Assembly: GCF_014596745.1 (NCBI RefSeq)
Contig: NZ_JABTCF010000001.1
Coordinates: 868,001-932,000 of the forward strand
Length of the DNA: 64,000 nt
Reading direction: 5' to 3'
From: Maribacter aquimaris
GTDB taxonomy: Bacteria; Bacteroidota; Bacteroidia; Flavobacteriales; Flavobacteriaceae
In this document: piece after piece, positions 1 through 9,038 of the stretch
Layout: every line of letters starts with the position of its first letter
Position numbering within the stretch: the first letter of the stretch is position 1
Position numbers and translations under genes: made by a program
Notes under the pieces: generated by a model
Seen by the model: the letters and a program-made list of their open reading frames with translations, nothing else
Told to the model about the DNA's origin: nothing
Databases searched by the model: none

Positions 1-665
1 TTCTTAATGAACCTATTGAAGGAAACATTACTCATGTTAACAAGATCCGCCGCCTCGGTCAAGGTTATTTTACGGGCGTAATTCTGCTGTACGAACTCGT
101 ACAGTTTTTTGATTTTATTATTATGTTCAAAATGGGGTGGTTCAGGGGTCAAGGTCGATAGTAGACGCTGATTTCTCGAAATAGCCAAATCATATAGAAT
201 CGAAAACAATTCCATGAAATTATCCATACCGCCCATTTTGGATACCCTCAACAACCTATTCTTCATAGCCAAGGATATCTCTTTGGAAAAAAGAATACCA
301 TGGGAGGACCTTTGGAACATTTCCCGAATAGGCCTCATCACACTTCGGTTCATCATCGCTTCACCAAAAAGGTCACTGTGAAACTGTATGGTAACTTCCC
401 TTACTTTCTTATTCGTGCAATTATGCTGTTCCCAAACATGGTATAAATTGGGACCTACCAAAACCAATTCTATATCATCGATTTCCTCCATACAATCCCC
501 AATAAACCTACGCACCCCTTTTCCGTTTAAAACGAAGTTCAACTCCATCTCTGGATGATAATGCATAGGATAATCAAAAAACTCCTTGGTCCTGTCCTCT
601 ACCACAAAACTGTCCTCTGAAGAAAGTGTGACAATCTCCCTGTGAATTTTTTTTAATATATCCAT
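1..665 (-). CDS. AraC-family transcriptional regulator (partial, C-terminus outside window)
   Basis: Reading leftward from the ATG at 665-663, an uninterrupted frame runs off the left edge (about 221 codons seen). The N-terminal half contains a cupin-like sensor stretch (FFDYPMHYHPEMELNFVL, with clustered His) typical of sugar-responsive AraC regulators. The frame then enters the first helix-turn-helix: KIKKLYEFVQQNYARKITL, then EAADLVNMSNVSFNRFIKK. The second HTH lies outside the window. In this family the cupin domain binds a small ligand and the C-terminal double HTH binds DNA. The target genes cannot be told from the window; the neighbour to the right is an efflux operon with its own operators. 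The family call is firm, the ligand unknown. Confidence 0.85.
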   Translation of the reverse strand, partial: MDILKKIHREIVTLSSEDSFVVEDRTKEFFDYPMHYHPEMELNFVLNGKGVRRFIGDCMEEIDDIELVLVGPNLYHVWEQHNCTNKKVREVTIQFHSDLFGEAMMNRSVMRPIREMFQRSSHGILFSKEISLAMKNRLLRVSKMGGMDNFMELFSILYDLAISRNQRLLSTLTPEPPHFEHNNKIKKLYEFVQQNYARKITLTEAADLVNMSNVSFNRFIK

Positions 666-1169
666 TGTCCATAGGTTGTTTTTGAAGCTATACATTACCC
701 AAATGACAAAATATTGGCAATAGAACCTAACTTATTTAGTTAGATTTGATTAGGTAATGGATATCACATATTATTAGGTCTTAGCAATTTAATAAAATAT
801 TCCTGAATATATGAATGATTTATTATTTTGAGTTATCTATTGCTAAAATATGATATGCCTTATACCTCTAACAAGCGAATATAATAGGGCCAATATGGGA
901 ATTATAGGTCATATTCCTACATAGAATAAGACAAAATTGAATTGACATAAGATTAAAATTAGTTTATTGAGTTAGTTTTTTTTATCCTGTACAGCACCTT
1001 TGCTCCCAACCGACAAAGGTGTTGTTTTTTTGTGAATCACCGATTACGACAATCCCTCCCCGATAATCAGCCATAATCATTACGGGTCAGCTATTGGACG
1101 TTGCACCCCAAGAGTTTCAACATGAAGAGCTAGGTTCGACCAACTAAACCATATGCAGTGCCCTAAAAC
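666..1169. other. Intergenic region with an orphan terminator
   Basis: No ORF with family character was seen on either strand. The stretch is very AT-rich from about 700 to 980 and carries a strong rightward terminator-like hairpin at 989-1033. No coding region lies upstream of it on that strand, so a small non-coding transcript is possible. Confidence 0.5.
989..1033 (+). terminator. Rho-independent terminator without an upstream gene
   Basis: The arms CAGCACCTTTG and CAAAGGTGTTG form an 11-bp stem with one G-U pair, followed by TTTTTTTG. The T-run is on the + strand side only, so it would stop rightward transcription. The nearest + strand gene to its left is not in the window. Confidence 0.6.
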
Positions 1170-1376
1170 CTAAGCCGCACTCCCGCCAGCCTCTTTCTTA
1201 ATCCCTAATTTCAGCAATATCTTCTCTAACAAACACCATTTGGTAAAGGCCGATTGGAACATATTCGCCCCTATGAACATCGTAAACCATAACCAATTGA
1301 TATTTACGTAAACGGCCAAAATAACACTCGCCATAATAAACACGCCTACTAAGGCCCTAAAATAGGTATTCAACAT
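1170..1376 (-). CDS. DUF2892 (YgaP-type) small inner-membrane protein
   Basis: This 68-residue protein has two predicted membrane helices (about residues 8-24 and 27-44), an NxFQSAFTxWC-like segment in the middle and a charged tail (LLKLGIKKEAGG). This is the typical size and layout of the DUF2892 membrane domain, which also occurs as the C-terminal part of the rhodanese YgaP. It is the last gene of the leftward efflux operon, 21 bp after the PII-like gene. In flavobacteria such proteins often sit with rhodaneses and thiosulfate or heavy-metal genes. Its biochemical role is unknown. Confidence 0.75.
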   Translation of the reverse strand: MLNTYFRALVGVFIMASVILAVYVNINWLWFTMFIGANMFQSAFTKWCLLEKILLKLGIKKEAGGSAA

Positions 1377-1397
1377 AAGATTTCTTTTTAATTGATT

Positions 1398-1703
1398 TTA
1401 AATACTTCTTTCTACAGGAACAACAATCGCCTTTATGGGATTATTGGTTTCCAAACTCCCATTGAACTCTTTGATCAGTTCAAAAAGTGCATCGATCTTA
1501 TCCTCATTGGTAAAAGAGAAAAACAAACTGGATTCCACCCCTCCCTTAACGTTAGGGAACCAACTCGATTTCATCAATAAGGAAATAGGATTTTTATAAC
1601 CATCAATATCAGAACCACTGAAATTCTCAATATCAGCCTTTTTAAAAAGGTCCATGACCTGCTTTTCATACTGCTCAACAACAGTTACCATTAATAGCTT
1701 CAT
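1398..1703 (-). CDS. PII-like signalling protein (PII-NG/DUF3240 type) linked to RND efflux
   Basis: The 101-residue protein starts MKLLMVTVVEQYEKQVMDLF, a typical first strand and helix of the ferredoxin-like PII/CutA fold, and ends with the strand NPIKAIVVPVERS. The uridylylated T-loop Tyr of classical GlnB/GlnK is not evident. It lies 151 bp downstream of the RND permease gene in the same direction. A PII subgroup (PII-NG) is known for linkage with heavy-metal RND pumps, and that context fits here. It may bind a nucleotide, a metal or the pump; this is inference. Nitrogen regulation is unlikely because there is no amtB or glnA nearby. Confidence 0.65.
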   Translation of the reverse strand: MKLLMVTVVEQYEKQVMDLFKKADIENFSGSDIDGYKNPISLLMKSSWFPNVKGGVESSLFFSFTNEDKIDALFELIKEFNGSLETNNPIKAIVVPVERSI

Positions 1704-1854
1704 ACCTTTATATTTTAAATTAATTGTACTTCCTCCATCCTTCTCAAAGATGGGGTAAGAACGTATACCACAACTACGTTCCGGTATGGAGAATAGTAAA
1801 ATCGCTCCTTATGGACTTCCCTTCACTATTTATCAATACCCGCTTCATCCAATA

Positions 1855-4800
1855 TTATTTATAATTTTTACGTTCAATCATATAGTACACCAGGGGTACA
1901 ACCAAAAGCGTCAACACAGTAGACACGATCGTTCCTCCCATAAGTGATATGGCCAATCCTTGAAAAATAGGGTCAAATAATATTACAAAGGCCCCGATAA
2001 CCACAGTACCCGCAGTCAATAAAATGGGTACGGTACGTACGGCACCAGCCTCAATAACCGCCTGTTTGATGGGTATACCATCGGCCAATCGCAGATTTAC
2101 AAAGTCGATCAACAGTACGGAATTCCTCACCATAATACCCGCAAGGGCAATCATTCCGATAAAGGAGGTAGCCGTAAAGAAAGCCCCCAACAACCAGTGT
2201 CCCAAAACAATACCTACCATAGATAACGGTATGGCAACCATCATAACCACCGGTGCCTTAAAATTCTGGAACCAACCTACGATCAGAATATAAATGATGA
2301 TAATGACCCCTAGAAACGCAATCCCCAGGTCCCTAAAAACTTCCAGCGTAATTTGCCACTCACCGTCCCATTTAACGGTATAATTGTCTTCAAAATCAGG
2401 TTGTTTTATGTACAACTCATCCAGGGAATAACCTTGAGGAAGGTTTATTTGTTTCAGCTTATCGGTCATCCCTAAAATGGCATATACGGGACTTTCCAAC
2501 TCCCCGGCCATATCGGCCATAACATATACCACCCTTTTTTGGTTTTTGCGATAAATGCTTTTTGCCCTTGTCTTCTGATCTATAGTGACCAAATCACCTA
2601 TGGTGACCATATGACCTTGTTGTGATTTGACCTTTAATTGTGTAATATCACCAATGGTCGACTTCTCTTTCTCATCCAAGGCCAAGACCAGACCTACTTG
2701 ATGGGCCGCATCCTCATCATACAAATTGGTCACGGATCTTTCGGACAACGCCATATTCATCGTATGGGCTATTTGTTGTGGTGCTACGCCGTACAACATG
2801 GCCTTCTCTTTATCGATTATTAATTCATACTCGATTTGATCGGCCTCTACCATCCAATCCACATCAACCACGTCCTGGGTCTTGTTCAAAATATTCTGGA
2901 CTTGGTTGGCCACATCTATTTGTGTATCGTAATCCGGACCATAAATCTCACCCACAATGGTAGAAAGTACTGGAGGCCCTGGTGGTACCTCGACGATTTT
3001 CACATTGGCATTGAACCGCTTCCCTATGCGTTGGATCTCGGGACGCAACAAACTGGCTATTTCATGACTCTGTTCGCTTCGTTCTCCCTTGTCGATAAGG
3101 TTCACCTGAATATCGGCCATATTACTGCCACCGCGCAGGTCATAGTGTCGCACAAGCCCATTAAAGGTAATCGGGGCCGATGTACCCACATACGTCTGGT
3201 AATTCACCACTTCGCTTCGGGTAGCCAAATACTGTGCTATTTCCTTGGTCACCACTCCGGTACGTTCCAAGGTAGTGCCCTCGGGCATATCAATGACCAC
3301 CTGAAACTCGTTCTTGTTATCAAAAGGCAACATTTTAACGGCAACCGATTTGGTAAAGAACAAGCCCACTGAGGCTATTAACAATATGAACGTTATTCCT
3401 AAAAACAGCCACCTTTTCTTCTTATCCTCGATCAGCGGTTTTTCAAACTTTTCATACATACGATAGATAAAAGAATCCTCCATCGCTATCTCCGCTTTCT
3501 CCTTGCTTCCCTTTTTTTCCTTTTCCCGAAGGAAGACAAACCCCAAATAAGGAGTTATCGTCAGTGCCACAAAAAGTGACAATAACATCGCTATCGAAGC
3601 ACCAATGGGCATTGGACTCATATAAGGCCCCATTAAACCCGATACAAATGCCATGGGCAGTACCGATGCGATTACGGTGAATGTCGCCAAGATCGTCGGA
3701 TTCCCCACCTCATTGATCGCATATAAAGCCGCCTGTTTAAACGGCAAGCGTTTCATTTTAAAGTGACGGTGCATGTTTTCCGCAATAATGATGGAATCAT
3801 CGACCACAATACCGGTTACGAATACCAAAGCGAAAAGCGTAATTCGGTTCAGGGTATAATCGAGCATGTAGTAGCTCAATAAGGTAAGGGCAAAAGTGAT
3901 GGGGACCGATAAAAACACGACCAAGCCACCCCGCCAGCCCATGGCCAACATTACCACAAAGGTCACAGCGACAATGGCCCCAATAAGGTGCATTAAAAGT
4001 TCGGATACCTTATGGGAGGCTGTTTCCCCATAGTTACGGGTTACCTCCACATGAACATCATCCGGAATCAGATTCTTTTTTAAATGCTCTACCTTATCCA
4101 ATATGATATCGGATATCTTCATGGCATCGGCTCCCTTGCGTTTGGCAATGGAAATCGTAACTGCAGGATACTCGGATTTAAAATCAACCGCCTTTTCACT
4201 GGCTTGTCCAAAGCCTAACGCCACATAATCCTTAGGAATCTCAGGTCCGTCCTGAATGCTTGCGATCTGCTTTAAGTAAATTGGCCTATTTTGTTGAACG
4301 CCAACCACTAAGTTCTCCACATCTTCGGCCGTTTCCAGGAATTTACCGGTGGTAACCGTGAACTCCGTGTCGTTTTTATCAAAGGAACCACCACCCAATT
4401 GCTGGTTATTGGCCTTGATCATTTGGGCCACACCAAGAAAATCCAAACCACTTTCGGCCATCTTTTCCTTATCGAGTATCACCCGTAATTGCCTATTTCT
4501 GCCCCCGATTTTTTTAACCACCGACACATCGTTGATTTTCTCAATCTCATCGGTAAGCTCCTGGGAAATCAACTTAATGCGATAATCATCATACGTATCG
4601 CTCCATAAGGTAAGCCCCAACATGGGCACATCATCAATGGCACGCGTTTTTACCAAAGGGAAAGTGACACCCTGTGGCATAATGTCCATATGTTTATTGA
4701 TCTCATTATAGAGCTTAACGAATGACCGCTCTATATCCTCCCCCACATAGAACTGCACAGTGACCATGCCCTGTTCTTTCATTGAGGTAGAGTACACATA

Positions 4801-5049
4801 CTCGACTCCCTTGATGTTCGAAATCAGTTTTTCCAAGGGTTTCGTAACCCTGGATTCCACTTCTGTCGGACTCGCCCCTGGGTATCCCACAAAGATATCG
4901 GCCATGGGCACATCGATCTGGGGTTCCTCTTCCCTAGGTATTAAAAAGGAGCTGTAAACCCCAATGACCATAAACACGATCATCAGAAGTACTGTTAATT
5001 TAGATCCAATGAATAATTTGGCGATTTTGCCAGCTAATCCTTCCTTCAT
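1855..5049 (-). CDS. RND-family efflux permease
   Basis: At 1064 residues it has the full length of an AcrB/MexB-type RND transporter. It has an N-terminal membrane helix after the start (KLTVLLMIVFMVIGVY), a large periplasmic porter region, the central TM2-6 block with the proton-relay Asp pair (FVTGIVVDDSIIIAEN, near residue 410), a second periplasmic half, and TM8-12 with GMIALAGIMVRNSVLLIDFV. The operon order is TolC (6259-7566), adaptor (5154-6230), permease, PII-like, DUF2892, all leftward. The substrate is not readable from sequence; the PII-like neighbour hints at metals or another regulated substrate. Two Crp/Fnr-type operators lie in front of the operon. Confidence 0.92.
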   Translation of the reverse strand: MKEGLAGKIAKLFIGSKLTVLLMIVFMVIGVYSSFLIPREEEPQIDVPMADIFVGYPGASPTEVESRVTKPLEKLISNIKGVEYVYSTSMKEQGMVTVQFYVGEDIERSFVKLYNEINKHMDIMPQGVTFPLVKTRAIDDVPMLGLTLWSDTYDDYRIKLISQELTDEIEKINDVSVVKKIGGRNRQLRVILDKEKMAESGLDFLGVAQMIKANNQQLGGGSFDKNDTEFTVTTGKFLETAEDVENLVVGVQQNRPIYLKQIASIQDGPEIPKDYVALGFGQASEKAVDFKSEYPAVTISIAKRKGADAMKISDIILDKVEHLKKNLIPDDVHVEVTRNYGETASHKVSELLMHLIGAIVAVTFVVMLAMGWRGGLVVFLSVPITFALTLLSYYMLDYTLNRITLFALVFVTGIVVDDSIIIAENMHRHFKMKRLPFKQAALYAINEVGNPTILATFTVIASVLPMAFVSGLMGPYMSPMPIGASIAMLLSLFVALTITPYLGFVFLREKEKKGSKEKAEIAMEDSFIYRMYEKFEKPLIEDKKKRWLFLGITFILLIASVGLFFTKSVAVKMLPFDNKNEFQVVIDMPEGTTLERTGVVTKEIAQYLATRSEVVNYQTYVGTSAPITFNGLVRHYDLRGGSNMADIQVNLIDKGERSEQSHEIASLLRPEIQRIGKRFNANVKIVEVPPGPPVLSTIVGEIYGPDYDTQIDVANQVQNILNKTQDVVDVDWMVEADQIEYELIIDKEKAMLYGVAPQQIAHTMNMALSERSVTNLYDEDAAHQVGLVLALDEKEKSTIGDITQLKVKSQQGHMVTIGDLVTIDQKTRAKSIYRKNQKRVVYVMADMAGELESPVYAILGMTDKLKQINLPQGYSLDELYIKQPDFEDNYTVKWDGEWQITLEVFRDLGIAFLGVIIIIYILIVGWFQNFKAPVVMMVAIPLSMVGIVLGHWLLGAFFTATSFIGMIALAGIMVRNSVLLIDFVNLRLADGIPIKQAVIEAGAVRTVPILLTAGTVVIGAFVILFDPIFQGLAISLMGGTIVSTVLTLLVVPLVYYMIERKNYK

Positions 5050-5153
5050 TCTATTGATTATTTAATTTTTGGGCGTTCGGGCGGGCTTTCACCAGTCGCT
5101 TTTTTATACTAAAAAGAGCTCCAACAATGGCTCAATCCCTAACGCAAAATTTA

Positions 5154-6230
5154 CTATTGGATACTGATTTTGGCCCCATTATACAATTTGCCTTCCGCCG
5201 ATACGATATATTGTTCATCGGATGTTAAACCGGATAGCACCTCTATCTGGTCCCCCATGGATCTACCCAATCGCAACCATCGCAACAAGGCCGTATTACT
5301 CTGGCTAACGGTATAAACCCCCGTTAGTTCCCCATTGTTGATGATCGCTTCTTTTGGGATCATAACCGTTTGGGCATTCTTTTTCTGGGCAACAGGAAAA
5401 CGTACCGTGGCATACATGCCCGATAAAATCCCTGCATCGGTCTTGTCTAAAACCACCTTGACCAAATATTGTCCCCCAGTGTTCTTAGACGATGTACTAA
5501 TTTCAACCACCTTCCCCTTAACCGTTTCATTCAAGGATTTTAATATCACATCCACCTCGGTATTGGCCTTGATCTCGAGTATTTCATTTTCAGGAACCAT
5601 GGCCATTACTTGAAATTTTCCAGGTGACTCCACTTCCAACAAAGGCATTCCGGGATTCGCCATATCCCCTTCCTTGATAAACTTATTGGTTACGATACCA
5701 CTGAAAGGCGCTCGAATATTGGCATATGAAAATTGGGCGTTTACCTCATTCTTCATCTGCTTGGCTGCTTCCAATCGGGCTTTGGCCATATTATAATTGG
5801 CTGTTATGTCATCCAATTCCTTTTGGGAGGCACTATTTTCACTGAACAATGCCATAAACCGGTTGTAATCTTTCTCCGCATTGGTATATGCTGCCGTTGC
5901 TTCGGTAATACCAGCATTCACCTGGGCCAATTTTGCTGAAAGATCGGCATTGCTGATACTGATCAACTGCTGTCCTTTTTTTACCTTATCGCCCACATTT
6001 ACATATATTCTATCGACATAACCCATCATTCGGGTACTCAAATTGGCACTGTTTACGGCTTCGATCTTACCGCTCGTTGTTAAGAAAGAATCCCCACCTT
6101 CTTCGGATACCGAATTTACCGACACCTTTATTATTGGGGTATTCTCCGCCATGTTTTTCTTTTTCCCATCCCCACAACTGGCAATGAAAAGTGCAAGCGT
6201 GATCAATCCTATGAAATACGTATTCCTCAT
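5154..6230 (-). CDS. RND periplasmic adaptor (HlyD/membrane-fusion family) lipoprotein
   Basis: The 358-residue protein begins with a lipoprotein signal (LALFIASC, lipid Cys about residue 19). It continues with a barrel-sandwich hybrid half-motif (GYVDRIYVNVGDKVKKGQ), a coiled-coil hairpin (about residues 105-160), the second lipoyl half (YANIRAPFSGIVTNKFIKEG) and a beta-barrel domain. It bridges the inner-membrane pump and the TolC channel. It starts 28 bp after the TolC gene ends and precedes the permease by 104 bp, so all three are one transcription unit. The length is normal and no defect was seen. Confidence 0.93.
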   Translation of the reverse strand: MRNTYFIGLITLALFIASCGDGKKKNMAENTPIIKVSVNSVSEEGGDSFLTTSGKIEAVNSANLSTRMMGYVDRIYVNVGDKVKKGQQLISISNADLSAKLAQVNAGITEATAAYTNAEKDYNRFMALFSENSASQKELDDITANYNMAKARLEAAKQMKNEVNAQFSYANIRAPFSGIVTNKFIKEGDMANPGMPLLEVESPGKFQVMAMVPENEILEIKANTEVDVILKSLNETVKGKVVEISTSSKNTGGQYLVKVVLDKTDAGILSGMYATVRFPVAQKKNAQTVMIPKEAIINNGELTGVYTVSQSNTALLRWLRLGRSMGDQIEVLSGLTSDEQYIVSAEGKLYNGAKISIQ

Positions 6231-6258
6231 CTTGATGTTTATTTTTTTTACTGTTGAA

Positions 6259-7566
6259 TTATTCCTTGGTTAAAAATTGTACATATGCCAGTGCATAGTT
6301 ATGTTGAAAAATAGTAGCGTAATACTCCAGCCGCTTTTGGGCATATTGGGTTTCCGCCATCAATAAATCAGTGGTCTTCTCCAATCCTTGTTCAAATCTA
6401 TTGGTTCGGATCCTTAACGATTCCCCTGACTGTTCCAAGGCAAGAGCCGTAAGCCCCAAGTTGTTTTTGGCATCTTGAAGCATACGTATGGCCCTATTCA
6501 GCTCTACCTGACTTTCCGCTTTATATTGATTGAGTTCCAATTTCGATTTTTCGAATTCGGCCCTACTTTTCTTTGCCTTGCCAAAACGTTTTGAGCCTTC
6601 GAAAATATCCCATTTCAATTCGGCCCCGAACAGATAGCCTTCCGCATCGGCCTGAAACACACCATCATCATGTAACTCGTACGTACCAAAAGCATTCAAA
6701 CGTGGCAGGAAGCTCATTTTATCGGACCTGTACATTTGCTGATAGGCCTCAGAGGCTGAGGACATGGCAAGAATATCCTTCCTGTTTTCCGGCAAAACAT
6801 CAAAATCCACATCTTGGGTAAGAACAGTCAATGAATCTGCAGGTTTCAAAATGCTATAGCTTTGATCATTCATCAAAACCGATAATTGGTTCGAGGCGTT
6901 TTTAATATTACTTAGGGCATATTGAAGCTGGTTATCGATCTCAGTAACCCGTACCTGAACGGCCAAAACATCCGATTTTTGTAAATACCCCTGTTTAAAG
7001 CTATTATCGGCCAACCTTTTATTCTCAAGGGCCGCTTCTTTCGCTTTTTCGAGCACTTCAACCGTTTTATAGGATAGTTGTAATTGCATATAGGCCTTAT
7101 CGACCATCAATTGTATATAGTCCTGCTTGCGTTCTGCCTGCATTTGTGAGGCGTTCCATTTGGCTTTAGCCGCTTTTCGCTGGTAGAGTCCATCAAAATT
7201 CAACAAAGGTTGTTGTACTTCGATACGCGTAGCATAATCCTCTATTTGTTTGGGATCGTTAAGTGATAGGGGGTCAAAATCAGCTTGGGTCAATATTTCC
7301 TGGTTCAACTTTGAACCAAAGGCCATTAACGGATTTGTAGTGGCTATCCCTGTATGGGAAATACTGATATTGGGCAGCAACACAGCATTACTTTGCATAT
7401 AGTCCCCCTTGGCCGCCAAAACCTCCTGTTCCGATATTTTGAGGGTATTATTCCCCTCAAGCACTTTAGTAAGCACCTCATCCTTGGTAATCAAGACTGT
7501 TTCTTGTGCCTTTATTCCCGTTAAAACAATGAAAAATGCAAGTATTAAAAGTATTCTCCTCATCAC
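6259..7566 (-). CDS. TolC-family outer-membrane efflux protein
   Basis: This 435-residue protein has a Sec signal peptide (MMRRILLILAFFIVLTGIKA, then Q) and two OEP repeats rich in long amphipathic helices (for example YKTVEVLEKAKEAALENKRL and FEKSKLELNQYKAESQVELN). This is the usual TolC layout of a trimeric outer-membrane channel. It is the first gene of the leftward efflux operon, so the operators at 7612-7647 and the octamer at 7582-7589 serve as its promoter region. The 5' leader predicted from that promoter is only about 10 nt, as is common in this phylum. Confidence 0.92.
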   Translation of the reverse strand: MMRRILLILAFFIVLTGIKAQETVLITKDEVLTKVLEGNNTLKISEQEVLAAKGDYMQSNAVLLPNISISHTGIATTNPLMAFGSKLNQEILTQADFDPLSLNDPKQIEDYATRIEVQQPLLNFDGLYQRKAAKAKWNASQMQAERKQDYIQLMVDKAYMQLQLSYKTVEVLEKAKEAALENKRLADNSFKQGYLQKSDVLAVQVRVTEIDNQLQYALSNIKNASNQLSVLMNDQSYSILKPADSLTVLTQDVDFDVLPENRKDILAMSSASEAYQQMYRSDKMSFLPRLNAFGTYELHDDGVFQADAEGYLFGAELKWDIFEGSKRFGKAKKSRAEFEKSKLELNQYKAESQVELNRAIRMLQDAKNNLGLTALALEQSGESLRIRTNRFEQGLEKTTDLLMAETQYAQKRLEYYATIFQHNYALAYVQFLTKE

Positions 7567-7581
7567 TCAATTAATTTATGG

Positions 7582-7589
7582 TAAAATTA
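7582..7589 (-). promoter_or_regulatory. Predicted -7 box of the efflux operon
   Basis: Read leftward this is TAATTTTA, close to the Bacteroidetes -7 consensus TAnnTTTG. Its last base lies exactly 36.5 nt from the centre of the operator at 7612-7625, placing that operator near -41.5. Confidence 0.5.
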
Positions 7590-7611
7590 GAAGGTGTTAC
7601 ATTACCTAACA

Positions 7612-7625
7612 GTAACTTATGTTAC
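7612..7625. promoter_or_regulatory. Crp/Fnr-type operator (promoter-proximal) of the RND efflux operon
   Basis: GTAACTTATGTTAC is an exact match to the repeated palindrome GTAAC-N4-GTTAC. It lies 46 bp upstream of the TolC start codon. A second copy lies 22 bp further out, two helical turns away, so both would face the same side of the DNA. Confidence 0.75.
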
Positions 7626-7633
7626 CTTGGTTT

Positions 7634-7647
7634 GTAACATTTGTTAC
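7634..7647. promoter_or_regulatory. Crp/Fnr-type operator (distal) of the RND efflux operon
   Basis: GTAACATTTGTTAC has perfect six-base arms (GTAACA/TGTTAC). Its centre is 22 bp from the centre of the proximal operator, in phase with it, suggesting cooperative binding or class I/II synergy. Confidence 0.75.
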
Positions 7648-7708
7648 CCAAAAAAGTCGTTCCGGGAAAATCAGATCATTGGCATAGGCCAAATATGCTA
7701 TGGATAAG

Positions 7709-8362
7709 CTAAAGTTTAACCCCATAGGATAAATCGCCTGCATCCCCAAGTCCGGGAACTATGTACCCCTTCTTGGTCAGTTCATCATCAATGGCCGCGA
7801 TCCATAAATGTGTGCCTTTAGGAAAGACCTTTTCTATATAGTCTACACCTTGTTTAGATCCAATTACCGAAATAATATGGATTTGTTTGGGTTGTCCATG
7901 ACTTTCCAGTGCCTTCAAAACATTCTCCAAGGTTCTACCCGTAGCCAACATGGGATCGGTCAGTACCAAGGTTTTGTTATCCAGGCTGGGTGCTGCAAAA
8001 TATTTTACAATGACCTCAAAATCATCCCCTCCATTGGGGTGGTGCCTATAGGCCGAAATAAAGGCATTTTCAGCACGGTCTAAATAATTCAACAACCCAT
8101 AATGCAATGGGATTCCTGCCCTCAATACCGAACAGAGCACAAGATCATCCATGGGCAATGCGATATCCTTGGTCCCTAGTGGGGTCTGTACGGTCTTGTT
8201 TTCATAACCCAAGGTCTTACTCATTTCATAACACAGAATCTCTCCGATGCGTTCGATATTCCGTCGGAATCGCATGGGATCTTTCTGAATCTCGATATCA
8301 CGGATTTCGGCAATAAAACGATTCAACACTGAAAATCCGGACTCAAAATCATGTAATATCAT
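7709..8362 (-). CDS. upp: Uracil phosphoribosyltransferase
   Basis: At 217 residues it is full length for UPRT, which converts uracil and PRPP to UMP in pyrimidine salvage. The PRPP-binding motif LVLTDPMLATGRTL is intact. The uracil-binding region near the C-terminus (YIVPGLGDAGDLSYGV) matches the conserved GDAGDR-type loop, with Ser in place of Arg. The start MILHDFESGF is preceded by a short AT-rich leader. It is transcribed alone, with 142 bp to the efflux operon promoter on its left and no operator of the local regulon upstream. Confidence 0.93.
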   Translation of the reverse strand: MILHDFESGFSVLNRFIAEIRDIEIQKDPMRFRRNIERIGEILCYEMSKTLGYENKTVQTPLGTKDIALPMDDLVLCSVLRAGIPLHYGLLNYLDRAENAFISAYRHHPNGGDDFEVIVKYFAAPSLDNKTLVLTDPMLATGRTLENVLKALESHGQPKQIHIISVIGSKQGVDYIEKVFPKGTHLWIAAIDDELTKKGYIVPGLGDAGDLSYGVKL

Positions 8363-8579
8363 AAACCTTGTTTTTAGCTTCTAAAATACGTCATAATTGA
8401 TAGTTTTTATTACCAAAAAAAGAAAAATCCATAGGATCTAATCCTATTCGATTATGTTTCCCCGATTTTCAATATTGCACAGCCCACGTAACCAAAATCC
8501 TAAAATGGATAAGCAGTGCTTTGCCCCTAACAGACCTTTTACCAATAGTTAGCCTGAATATGTTGGGACATTGAACCCA

Positions 8580-9038
8580 TTAACTATTCCCTATTCTTCT
8601 TCCCATGCCTTTTTTTCGCCATCCACTCCAAACGGGATATCCATTATCATTCCTAAGTTTTAAGATATGATCATTCTTCTCAACTTCTTTTACTATAATG
8701 GCGGGCGCATTCTGGAAGGTTATCCTAGAACCTGTTATGCGTACTTCATCCCCTTTTTGAAATTGAATAACTTGATTGTCCAAATACCATGTTGGCCCCA
8801 AGTGAACCGATATCGTTTCCGTTTTGGTTTTTACACTCAAATATAGGCCTTGGGACATTTTATTGTTCTGCGCTATTCTCTCAACCCCAATTACCGTACC
8901 TGTAAGGGTTTCCACTGTATTCGGGTTGTACATTCTACCGTAGTCGGAATTTTGTCCCCACCCCCTACTTCCTTTTTGGGCGGTTATAAAACTGGTTCCC
9001 AGTACAGCAAATACGACCAAAAGCACTATTTTTTTCAT
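8580..9038 (-). CDS. Secreted OB-fold-like protein of unknown function
   Basis: The 152-residue protein has a signal peptide (MKKIVLLVVFAVLGTSFITA, then Q). A beta-rich middle follows (VETLTGTVIGVERI, LYLSVKTKTETISVHLGP, FQKGDEVRITGSRITFQ) that resembles small OB-fold domains seen in Bacteroidetes and cytochrome-associated secreted proteins. The tail is rich in Trp, Arg and Gly (WSGWRKKGMGRR). It has no close operon partner: upp starts 218 bp downstream on the same strand. I recognise no specific function; a periplasmic metal- or ligand-binding role is a guess. Confidence 0.7.
   Translation of the reverse strand: MKKIVLLVVFAVLGTSFITAQKGSRGWGQNSDYGRMYNPNTVETLTGTVIGVERIAQNNKMSQGLYLSVKTKTETISVHLGPTWYLDNQVIQFQKGDEVRITGSRITFQNAPAIIVKEVEKNDHILKLRNDNGYPVWSGWRKKGMGRRIGNS

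Noticed and set aside
1398-1703. Nitrogen-regulating PII (GlnB/GlnK)
   Set aside because: The uridylylation T-loop is not recognised and there are no amtB or glutamine-synthesis genes nearby; the efflux context is a better fit.
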